From contig CAJYHL010000039.1 in assembly GCA_913774625.1 (NCBI GenBank), forward strand, positions 159,074 to 223,073: a stretch of 64,000 nt of DNA, given 5' to 3'. The stretch's first letter is position 1. Each line of letters begins with the position of its first letter. A program made the position numbers and the translations under genes. Under the pieces are notes generated by a model. It saw only the letters and a program-made list of their open reading frames with translations. It was not told the DNA's origin and did not search any database. The stretch is from an uncultured Acidovorax sp. GTDB taxonomy: Bacteria; Pseudomonadota; Gammaproteobacteria; Burkholderiales; Burkholderiaceae_C. This document shows, one piece after another, positions 1 through 7,886 of the stretch.

Positions 1-156
1 CAGACCATTTGGTGTCGCCCACAGCCGCGCATGGCGGCACACCGGCCCGTGGCCGCAGCAAGGATTCAACCTGTTGCCTGATCTGGACGCATCTTTCTCC
101 TGCACTGTCCCCAGCTGCCGCTGCCCACCAAACCTGTCGGCTTGGCGCCCAGCGGC

Positions 157-196
157 CACATTCTTTGAGCTCGAAGAAGCGAACTCAAAGAATGTG
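157..196. repeat. Imperfect inverted repeat downstream of brxL
   Basis: A 13-bp arm CACATTCTTTGAG (157-169) is repeated perfectly as its reverse complement at 184-196. The pairing continues inward for three more base pairs after one mismatch, leaving a 6-nt loop. No T-run follows on either side, so it is not a textbook intrinsic terminator. It lies about 270 bp past the brxL stop and could be an operator, a processed hairpin or a mobile-element remnant. Confidence 0.6.
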
Positions 197-242
197 CCGA
201 ATGCGGTGGGGACAGCCTCCCTGCGAACGTGCGTCCAGCATG

Positions 243-421
243 AGTGTGCGACAGACGATGCCAACCCTTGCGCGAAGACCGGTGCCTGCTTTGTGCGAAG
301 CAGGTGGGGGCCATGTGTGAACTCTGTGCGAAGAGGTCTCCGCCCAATGTGGCAGCAGTGTGCTGACACCCCGCCGCGCAGTGTGGCGTCATGTCGCCCA
401 GCAGTGTGGCAACAGTGTGGC
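243..421. repeat. Helically phased short direct repeats
   Basis: Two related short words recur in this non-coding stretch. Copies of T-G-(T/C)-G-C-G-A-A-G begin at 269, 292 and 325. Copies of A-(G/A)-T-G-T-G-(G/C)-(C/T) begin at 346, 357, 380, 403 and 414. Spacings are 23 and 33, then 11, 23, 23 and 11 bp, close to whole helical turns. This resembles an array of protein-binding sites (iterons, partition or regulatory sites). No gene was recognised in 1-467, and the left end of the island lies outside the window. Confidence 0.5.
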
Positions 422-467
422 GCCACCGGTTCAGACGCATGGCGCTGGTGAGTCCTCAAGCCACGGA

Positions 468-2561
468 TCACTGCAATCTCACGAACGTGACGTTGAACTC
501 CTTGCATTGCCGGTGCTGCTGCATGCGGTTGGCGAAACTGAAGGCATCGTTGAGCTCACAGCGCTGAAACACGTCGAGTCCACGGCTGAGTACGATCTTC
601 CAGCCATGGTCCGTCGTGATGTCACGGTCATGCTTGGTGCCGGACGTGTCGTATGCCCAAGAAAACTGGATGCCGACAGACGTGCAGGCTGCAGCCATCT
701 TCTCGAAGTTCTCGGTCTGTCGGTCACCGCTGAATTCGTCTTCCACCGTGACCACGTGCACAGCCACTTCGTCTTCGGGTTTGGAGTTCCTGCTGATCGT
801 CTCCAGGAGTTCCATCAGATTCCGCTGTTGGTGGAACATGCGCAGGTACGGGTCCGTCACGATGATCCGTTTGGCGCCGACCAAGTAGGGTCCGAACAGC
901 TTGTCAAAAGCCACACCGCGCTGGTTCTCTTGGAAGACCAAGTGCTGTTCCTTCAACGTTGGTATGGTCGGAAGAGCCGTTGTGGAGACCGCATTCACCG
1001 GTTCTGGCTTCAACGCAGCGGTCGGGGAATCCGCAGCTTGCACGGATGCGACCACTTCCGAGCCTGGGTCAGCGGCGGCTTCCGCCGTAATGCGCTGGTG
1101 GTAGGCCGCTGGGTACTCCTCCTCCTCCAGTGTCGTCACCGCACGCTCGTTGCCTTGCTGGTCGATGTACGTGAACCGGACGGCAGGGTAGGTGGAATCG
1201 ATTCGCAGCAGTTGATCCTTGACTCGCTTTCGTCCTTCAATCGCTGCGCGCAGCAGCGCTTCGATTTCCTCTGCGCTTGCCTCACCGTGCGGATAGATCA
1301 CCTTCATCAAACCCGAGAAGGTCTTGTTGATGCCATCGCGGTCACGGGTCGAGATGTCGTCGGACAGTTTGAAGTGAGCTTTGTAGCGGTCAGAAAAATC
1401 GTGGTTGCGCAGTGCGCGCAAGATCTCCGCCAGGTAGTCCACGACGAAGCCGTAGCCGCTGGAGAACATCTCCCCCCGAATTACATCGACTTCCCAGCCG
1501 GGGATGTAGCTGTGAATGCGATCCAGGAACGCCGAGTCATGGAACTTTTCGGGCAGCGGATCGAACAAGTCGGAGTGCTTCAGCATGTGGGGCACCGTGT
1601 GGTCCGTGTTGCCCACAAACACCATGCTGGCCTCGGCACCCAGTGTTTCCACACCACGTGAGAACGACTTGTTCGCCATGTAGTTCTTCATGATGTCCAC
1701 CAGCGCTTTGTCTACGCGCTTTTGCTTGCCGGCGAACTCGTCGAAGGCGACCACATCCCAATAGCCCACCAAGCCCAGCTTGCCGGTTCCGTTGTGGACG
1801 AAGAGCTTGGGCACCGTCACCTCACCGCCAGAGATCAGGATGCCGTGCGGTGAAAACTCCGAGAAGATGTGCGACTTGCCCGTGCCTTTCGGCCCCAGCT
1901 CGATCAGGTTGAAGTTGCGCTCACAGAAAGGGATCAAGCGCACCAGTTGGCTCAGCTTATTGCGCTTGCCGAACATCTGCGGATTGAAGCCAACGCTCTG
2001 AATGAGCAGGTCAATCCACTCCTCGGTGCTGAACTGCTTGCGCGCAGCCAGGTAAGCATCGAAGTCGAAGTGCGAGAGCTGAATGGGCTTGATGGATGCC
2101 AATACCCAAGGCGTTGCGTTCTTGTCCTCCGTGAACATGTACTCCAGGTCAGCGATGCACCACACGCCTCCCACCAGCAGCTTGGGGTGGGCCTTCACCG
2201 TGGCGGAGTCGATGATGACCTTTTTGATGCCGAGGTTCGCAAATTCGGCCTCGTAGGCATCGGACTTGTCGTTCAGCGCCACGCTGATGCGGTCAATGAC
2301 CTTGTGCCGACCCTTCTCCTTGATGGTGGAGCGCACCAGCCCAGCTTCATTGCGATGCACATAGTGCTTGCGCAGGATCTCGCGCACCGTGTCGATGCCC
2401 GCCTGGATGGTGGCCTCGTCGTTGGTCGCGCAGTACTGGCCCAGCAGGTACTCCAGCACGTAGGTCGGCACGATGGCGTTGCCCTTCACCGTCTTGACCA
2501 GGTCCTTGCGAACCACCAGTCCGGCGAAGTGCTGATTGATCTTGTCGTCCAGTTGGCTCAT
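468..2561 (-). CDS. brxL: BREX protein BrxL (AAA+ ATPase, Lon-related)
   Basis: This is the last gene of the type 1 BREX operon, 697 aa. BrxL is an AAA+ family DNA-associated motor required for phage defence in BREX systems. The N-terminal region (about 1-200) precedes a Walker A motif GPKGTGKS at 223-230 and a Walker B-like DVVAFDEFAG. The C-terminal 150 residues resemble the MIT_C/phospholipase D-like domain that I recall at the end of many BrxL proteins. I do not see a classical Lon Ser-Lys dyad. The ATG is preceded by a strong GGAGG (2567-2571 on the complement), which fixes the start. It lies 20 bp after the pglZ stop, at the promoter-distal end of the operon. Confidence 0.93.
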   Translation of the reverse strand: MSQLDDKINQHFAGLVVRKDLVKTVKGNAIVPTYVLEYLLGQYCATNDEATIQAGIDTVREILRKHYVHRNEAGLVRSTIKEKGRHKVIDRISVALNDKSDAYEAEFANLGIKKVIIDSATVKAHPKLLVGGVWCIADLEYMFTEDKNATPWVLASIKPIQLSHFDFDAYLAARKQFSTEEWIDLLIQSVGFNPQMFGKRNKLSQLVRLIPFCERNFNLIELGPKGTGKSHIFSEFSPHGILISGGEVTVPKLFVHNGTGKLGLVGYWDVVAFDEFAGKQKRVDKALVDIMKNYMANKSFSRGVETLGAEASMVFVGNTDHTVPHMLKHSDLFDPLPEKFHDSAFLDRIHSYIPGWEVDVIRGEMFSSGYGFVVDYLAEILRALRNHDFSDRYKAHFKLSDDISTRDRDGINKTFSGLMKVIYPHGEASAEEIEALLRAAIEGRKRVKDQLLRIDSTYPAVRFTYIDQQGNERAVTTLEEEEYPAAYHQRITAEAAADPGSEVVASVQAADSPTAALKPEPVNAVSTTALPTIPTLKEQHLVFQENQRGVAFDKLFGPYLVGAKRIIVTDPYLRMFHQQRNLMELLETISRNSKPEDEVAVHVVTVEDEFSGDRQTENFEKMAAACTSVGIQFSWAYDTSGTKHDRDITTDHGWKIVLSRGLDVFQRCELNDAFSFANRMQQHRQCKEFNVTFVRLQ

Positions 2562-2581
2562 CGGTGCCTCCTCGCCGTGTC

Positions 2582-5092
2582 TCAGAAATCAAACTCGCTG
2601 GTGAACGAGCGACGGATCGTGTACCGCACCGATTGGTAGCGCGTGTGGTGTGAAGTTCCGTCCACGGGTTCTTCCATGCGTAGCTCCACCTGCTGGTTGT
2701 TGTAGTTGTCAGCCTTGCGGCTGAGGATGAAGCGCACCGCCACTTCACGTTCACGTGGGTTGTCAGATGCCATGTCGAAGCTCAGTTCCTGAATGTCCGA
2801 GATCGGCTCACCATCAAGGGCATACAGGCCTACTCGCAGGCGGCGTGGTTGGCGTTTGTCCGTCACCGGCTCTGTCTGGTAGAGCACCACGGCCAGCTGC
2901 CCCGTCGTGATGGTCTTGCCACCGCCACCGATCAGCTCCACCTCCACCTTGCCCACATCGCTCTGGCGCTTCTTGTTGATGCTGATTACGGGGATCACCA
3001 CCTCTTGCAAGGTGGCGCCGCCATGCACGAAGCGGCTGCCCGAGCCCTTCAGGCGCAAGCGATTGATCGATTTGGGGATCTGCACCTGCATGCTGCCTGC
3101 CAAGCCCAGCTGTTGGGGCTGAAAGGTCTTGAAGCTGCTGTGTTCGCGCAGGCCACGCCCCAACACAAAGCGCCTGTCGGTGTACAAGATTTCGTCGCCG
3201 GTGGGCTCGGTGCTGAGGAAGTCGCTTTCTTGCAGGGGGTGGTGCTGGTAGATGAATCCGTGATCGGCAGTCACTACGATGTTGCTGGCATTGGCATTGG
3301 CCAGCTTCTTGATCACACGCAGCAGCTCTTCCAACGTTTCTTCTGCGGCGCCAAACACGCGTTCTTCGGTGTCCCGCGTGTCGCCCGTCTTGTCGATCAG
3401 GTTGTGATAGACGTACACCACATCATGGTCTCGCACCAAAGCTCGCGAGTCTTCCTTGCTCATGGCCAGCACATCTTTTGCCAGTACGGCAGTGGATGCA
3501 GGCACCGTCTGCGCCAAGATGCGGGCGCGATTGGCCGTGCCCGTGGCGCTGATGCCGTCGGCCACCACCTCGCCACTGCTGTCTTCCACGATGTGCAGCG
3601 TCTTGTGCGGCAGCAGCGAGGCCATCCCCAGTTGGGTGTAGCTGGGCAGGCATGACAGCGCTGGGTTCAGTTCAGCGTCAAATCGGTCCTCGCGCCGGAT
3701 CAGGCTCTGCAGCTCCTCACCCACTTCGTAGCGGAAGGCATCTGAGATCAGGACGCAGACCTTGCCCTTCCGGCTCAGCGTGGGCTGCACAAAGCGCTCA
3801 AAGAAGTTGGCTTGGCTTGCAACGGGCGCAGCCTCCCACACCTGGCAAGCATCCACGAATTGCTGCCAGCGCACATTCAAGTGCGACAGGAAGTTGTTGG
3901 TGTACAGGTTCTCCACCTGTTGGCTCAGTGTTTGCAGCAGCGAGGCCTGGCCTGACTCCCGTGCATGGAAGATGAACTTGCGGTAGCGTTGGTCGAGCCG
4001 GAACCAGCTCTGCGTGTACTTGTGGACGCCGTCGGCCAGTGAGTCCATCTCCAGCTGCGTCAGCTCCAGTGCCTGCATGAAGTGCGCAGCATGCTCAATG
4101 GCTTGGTAGACATGCTGGAAGCTGTCGAACCAATGCCCCTGCCGGCGCTGTCTCACCCATTGCTCGACCTCCTGAGCACTGACCGTGCGTGCCGTGACCT
4201 CGCGCACCAAATCGCTCAGGATCTTCCGGTCGATGGCCTCGAATTCATCCACGGGCATTAGCGCGCGGTACTCAAGGCCCTGGAGCTTGTCCTCGATCTG
4301 CAAGATGTCGGCACACTGAGCGGACAGCATCTCGAAAGCCTGCGCATTCAAGCGGCTGTCTTTCCAGCGCTGGATGAAGACTTTCGCGTCGGACGTCAGC
4401 CGAGGCTTGTACCCAGCGTCCACCTCGCTGAGGAAGCAGCTCTTGAACAGCTCAATCACGAAGTCCTGCAGGCCTGGCGTTTTGCTGTCGTAGCCGTAGG
4501 CTCGCTTCATCTGTTCCCAGAAGTGCGACTGCAGGCCACTGCGCTCCACCAGCTTCCACTTCGCATCAGCGCCACTGGCCAGCTCCGCCAGCAAGGTTTC
4601 CAGCATGGCATCTGTTCGAGGGCTGTCGCTGCCCACGCAGACCGCCAGCATCTTCTTGCGCAAGGTGCTGTCGCTGTCGCTGGGCTCCAGCAGCGCCTTG
4701 AGCTTTTCTCGGCGTTTGGCCGCCTCGAAGAAGGCCAGGTGCGACTCCAGCAGGGGGTAGGTGTCTGGCCCCAGCTCTAGTTCAGCCAGCCATAGGGCCA
4801 CCTGGTCGGTGCGGAAGGTGCTGCCGCTGGCCAACTGCACGTCCAGCAGCCAGTTGGCCAGGTATTCCGGCTCAGGCCCGTCCTTGAACAGCAGGAACTT
4901 CTGCTCTGGCTGCTCGCGCAGGACACGGTACTTCACGCCAAACTCGTTGTTGGCCAGTTCGATCTTCTCCACGCTGGGCAGGCTCAGCGCCTCAAAGTCG
5001 GCACGAAACTCGCGCCGCGTGTCGTACCAGAACACGATGCGCTGCTTGTCAAACAGATTGCCCAGCGCTTGCTGGATCTTGGCATTGCTCAT
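2582..5092 (-). CDS. pglZ: BREX-1 phosphatase-like protein PglZ
   Basis: An 836-aa PglZ (BrxZ), the alkaline-phosphatase-superfamily protein shared by BREX and Pgl systems. The N-terminus (KQRIVFWYDTRREF, near 16-29) is typical of BREX-1 PglZ. The metal-binding core shows ISDAFRYE (D451) and VVTADHGF (D610-H611), so the catalytic fold looks intact. The ATG at 5092 overlaps the stop of the upstream YhcG-like gene as ATGA. A longer in-frame reading to 5254 has non-PglZ sequence and is rejected. Its biochemical role in BREX is unsettled. Known BREX work shows that it is needed for defence. Confidence 0.93.
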   Translation of the reverse strand: MSNAKIQQALGNLFDKQRIVFWYDTRREFRADFEALSLPSVEKIELANNEFGVKYRVLREQPEQKFLLFKDGPEPEYLANWLLDVQLASGSTFRTDQVALWLAELELGPDTYPLLESHLAFFEAAKRREKLKALLEPSDSDSTLRKKMLAVCVGSDSPRTDAMLETLLAELASGADAKWKLVERSGLQSHFWEQMKRAYGYDSKTPGLQDFVIELFKSCFLSEVDAGYKPRLTSDAKVFIQRWKDSRLNAQAFEMLSAQCADILQIEDKLQGLEYRALMPVDEFEAIDRKILSDLVREVTARTVSAQEVEQWVRQRRQGHWFDSFQHVYQAIEHAAHFMQALELTQLEMDSLADGVHKYTQSWFRLDQRYRKFIFHARESGQASLLQTLSQQVENLYTNNFLSHLNVRWQQFVDACQVWEAAPVASQANFFERFVQPTLSRKGKVCVLISDAFRYEVGEELQSLIRREDRFDAELNPALSCLPSYTQLGMASLLPHKTLHIVEDSSGEVVADGISATGTANRARILAQTVPASTAVLAKDVLAMSKEDSRALVRDHDVVYVYHNLIDKTGDTRDTEERVFGAAEETLEELLRVIKKLANANASNIVVTADHGFIYQHHPLQESDFLSTEPTGDEILYTDRRFVLGRGLREHSSFKTFQPQQLGLAGSMQVQIPKSINRLRLKGSGSRFVHGGATLQEVVIPVISINKKRQSDVGKVEVELIGGGGKTITTGQLAVVLYQTEPVTDKRQPRRLRVGLYALDGEPISDIQELSFDMASDNPREREVAVRFILSRKADNYNNQQVELRMEEPVDGTSHHTRYQSVRYTIRRSFTSEFDF

Positions 5093-6114
5093 TTTTCCAT
5101 TCCCTCCAGCAGCGCGGCAATGGCCTCGGGCGGGGGCAGTTGCCCGGCCAGGTTTTGCGGCAGCGTGCTGGTGATCTGGTAGGTGGCCACGCCGATGGGC
5201 TTGTTGGCATCGTGCAGGGCGTATTCCACGATGGTGCGGCTCTTTTCCTTGCACAGGATGATGCCGATCGAGGGGTTTTCATCCGCCTGGCGCACTTGCC
5301 TGTCGAGTGCGGCCAGATAGAACTGCATCTTGCCCACGAACTCGGGCTGGAACTCTCCCACCTTCAGCTCAATGGCTACCAGGCAGCGCAGGCGGCGATG
5401 GAACAGCAGCAGGTCGATGAAGAACTCCCGGCCATCCACCTCCAGCCGGTACTGGCTGCCCATGAAGGCAAACATGCTGCCCATGGCGCGCAGGAAATCC
5501 TCGATGCGGCCAATCAGCGCCCGTTCCAACTCGCGCTCGCTGTGTGCCTCGCCCAGCTCCAGAAAGTCGAAGGTGTATTCATCCTTCACCGCCAGCTTGG
5601 CCTGGGCGCGCAGCTCGGGCGTCAATACCTGGTCAAAGTTGGTCTGACCCAGCAGCGACTTTTCGTAGCTCTGGTTGTCGATCTGGTGGATCAGCACGTT
5701 CTTGGACCAGCCCAGCTTGCGCGTCATGCGCAGGTAGAACTCGCGCTGCAGCGCGTCGCTGCAGCGCTCCAAGATCACCAGGTTGTGGCTCCAGCCCACT
5801 TCTCGCACCAGCGGTGCGAGTTTTTCTTGGCCTTGGTACGCCTCGAAAAACGCCCGCATCCGCCACAGGTTGGAGGCAGAAAAGCCCCCTACGCCGGGAA
5901 ACGCCTGCTGCAGGTCGGTTGCCAGCTGCTGCACCACGCCCTTGCCCCAGGTGTCTCCGGCCTGCCGCTCCACCAGCATGCGGCCGATGTCCCAGTACAA
6001 ACCCACCAGCTCGGTGTTGACGGCTTTCAGCGCCGCGTATTGCGCGGCACGAACCCGCTCTTTCAGCGCGCTCAGCAGCGGGGCATAGTCGGCGGGCAGG
6101 GGCGGCAGGCTCAT
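5089..6114 (-). CDS. YhcG/DUF1016-family PD-(D/E)XK nuclease-like protein
   Basis: A 341-aa protein with the two-part YhcG/DUF1016 layout. The N-terminal helical part (about 10-150) contains the family's VGLYWDIGRML and FSASNLWRMRAFF stretches. The C-terminal PD-(D/E)XK core reads FFIDLLLFHRRLRCLVAIELK, with D234, E249 and K251. The nuclease residues are therefore present. It starts 2 nt after the pglX-C stop and overlaps pglZ by ATGA, so it is co-transcribed within the BREX operon. YhcG-type genes are often found near restriction and BREX loci. A role as an accessory DNA-targeting nuclease is inferred, not shown. It is not part of the minimal six-gene BREX set. Confidence 0.85.
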   Translation of the reverse strand: MSLPPLPADYAPLLSALKERVRAAQYAALKAVNTELVGLYWDIGRMLVERQAGDTWGKGVVQQLATDLQQAFPGVGGFSASNLWRMRAFFEAYQGQEKLAPLVREVGWSHNLVILERCSDALQREFYLRMTRKLGWSKNVLIHQIDNQSYEKSLLGQTNFDQVLTPELRAQAKLAVKDEYTFDFLELGEAHSERELERALIGRIEDFLRAMGSMFAFMGSQYRLEVDGREFFIDLLLFHRRLRCLVAIELKVGEFQPEFVGKMQFYLAALDRQVRQADENPSIGIILCKEKSRTIVEYALHDANKPIGVATYQITSTLPQNLAGQLPPPEAIAALLEGMEK

Positions 6115-6116
6115 GC

Positions 6117-7886
6117 TTAATCCTCTTCCTTGGTGTCCAGGCCGGTGATTTTCTTCAGCGCAGCGCCGAACTTCAGGTAGTTCACCTTCACGCCGTCATC
6201 CAGGTCGATGGGCTTTTGCTCCGTGGCCAGCGGATAGAGCACGTCACGCTCGTAGTCCTCCAGCTCGGCCAGCACTTTGGCCAGGCGGTCCACTTCCTTC
6301 AACGCGCGCGTCTTGTCGCCCTGGCTGGTGGCTGGGTTGATGCTCACCGAGGCTTGGCGCTCCTTCTCGGTGCTGAGCTTCTCGCGGTAGTCGCGCAGGT
6401 ACTTCAGCACCAGGCTCACCGTATCCGGGCGGTAGCGGTGCATGTAGATCAGCGCATTGAAGCTGCCCTTGGGGCTGCTGAACAGCCAGTAGATGGGGCG
6501 CTTCTTGTAGCGCTTCACATGGTCGGCATAGAACTCGCTCAGGAAATAGTCGCGCAGGCTGTAGTTGCGCTTTCCCTTCACGTTCAGCGCCTGTTCGATG
6601 AAGGCCAGGTTCTCGTCGTAGTGCTCTTCGCCGAATGCCACACGCAGGAACTGGCGGAAGCGCAGGGTGATGTCATCGGCAAACCAGTCGCCATCCAGCA
6701 CCGGGATCACGTTGTCGTCATCCGCCGGGAAGCTGGGTTCCGGCACCCGGGCGAGGTAGTCGGCCAGCGTCTCGCCCTGATTGGCCAAGATCAACCCCGG
6801 TTTGTCCAAGCTGTAGCGACCCAACATGCAGCCCACGGCATAGCTCACCAGTTCACGCATGGTGTCGGCCAGCAGCAGTGCTTCCAGCTCTTCTTCGCTC
6901 TTGTCGCCACCGTAGCGGTAATGCGGGTTGCAGGTGAGCGTGATCTCGTTCAGCGGCACTTCGGGCGTCAGCTCGTCCTGCAGGCCATAGGCATCGATGA
7001 AGATGCGGTTGTTTTCGTCCTCCAGGCGCTGCATTTCAAGCGTCATTTCGCGCCAGTGGGCGCGGAGCTTCTGGTAGCTGTCCTTGAGGGTGGGCTGGCG
7101 GTGGTCCGGGTGCATCACCGGGAGGATGGTGAAGTCCCACGAAGTTTCGTACGCATCCCAGTCCAGCTTTGCAAGCGCAACGATTGAATCAATATTGCGC
7201 GTCTTTGCGCTCCCCAGGAAAGGCATGGATGCCATATTGCCTGGTTGAATGTTCATGGTTGGGTTAATTACCTCCATGTAATACTGGCCAACCTTGCTGC
7301 ACAAGAAGCCCAACACGTCGTTGACGTCGTCGCCATCACTTACGTGACACATCCCTGAGGCATCATCATAAAGAAATCCCCCAGTGGATCTTCTAAAATT
7401 AGGAATGGACGAAGTTATTTTTGACCAAACAATTGCCGGCTTGAAGATGTAGTCCAAGTTGTGATTTGTGGAGTTTCCCTTCCACCCAAGACTTTCCATA
7501 TTCAAGAGGCGATAGCCGTCATTTTCCCAGTCTACAACGCTGTTTTGGTTCCCATACCACTGCCTGAACTCTCCACCCTTTTGGTAGGGGAACCACCGTT
7601 TTCGGGACGCTTTGGCGTCTTGTCGGGAGGCTATTCCAAAGCCAACTTTTCCAAGCGATACTTCTGGCCAAAGGCGAACAAAGTAGTCGTTATCCCTTGT
7701 GCACATTCCCTTTCTGGGGTCGCTAATTTCCCCTAGCGGCACAGATTCATCAAGAATATTCAGTGCCGCCCTTGGCAGCCAGTAGGCGATCGGGCGGCCT
7801 GGAAGTCTTCCAAAGTCAACGGAAGAGGCCCTGAAAAAATACTTCTCCGCTCCCTGCTCTCGTCCGCTAATCTGGTTATTACTCAT
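6117..7886 (-). CDS. pglX: PglX C-terminal half (target-recognition part), separate cistron
   Basis: This 589-aa protein matches only the second half of BREX PglX. It opens near residue 24 with the family's conserved LPGRPIAYWLPRAAL and continues with GEISDPRKGMCTRDNDYF, typical of the region right after the methyltransferase domain. The end (IYWLFSSPKGSFNALIYMHR and the long C-terminal helix) is also normal PglX. It has its own ATG, coupled by ATGA to the RT gene upstream. The N-terminal half lies 4.7 kb upstream on the same strand (12,587-14,416). Together they make 1198 aa, the usual full PglX length. The first third is visibly poorer in GC than its neighbours, which fits exchange of the recognition domain. 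Function as a two-chain enzyme is an inference. Confidence 0.9.
   Translation of the reverse strand: MSNNQISGREQGAEKYFFRASSVDFGRLPGRPIAYWLPRAALNILDESVPLGEISDPRKGMCTRDNDYFVRLWPEVSLGKVGFGIASRQDAKASRKRWFPYQKGGEFRQWYGNQNSVVDWENDGYRLLNMESLGWKGNSTNHNLDYIFKPAIVWSKITSSIPNFRRSTGGFLYDDASGMCHVSDGDDVNDVLGFLCSKVGQYYMEVINPTMNIQPGNMASMPFLGSAKTRNIDSIVALAKLDWDAYETSWDFTILPVMHPDHRQPTLKDSYQKLRAHWREMTLEMQRLEDENNRIFIDAYGLQDELTPEVPLNEITLTCNPHYRYGGDKSEEELEALLLADTMRELVSYAVGCMLGRYSLDKPGLILANQGETLADYLARVPEPSFPADDDNVIPVLDGDWFADDITLRFRQFLRVAFGEEHYDENLAFIEQALNVKGKRNYSLRDYFLSEFYADHVKRYKKRPIYWLFSSPKGSFNALIYMHRYRPDTVSLVLKYLRDYREKLSTEKERQASVSINPATSQGDKTRALKEVDRLAKVLAELEDYERDVLYPLATEQKPIDLDDGVKVNYLKFGAALKKITGLDTKEED

Noticed and set aside
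360..1661. 433-codon frame antisense to brxL
   Set aside because: No domain signature, and brxL has a strong Shine-Dalgarno and full family similarity.
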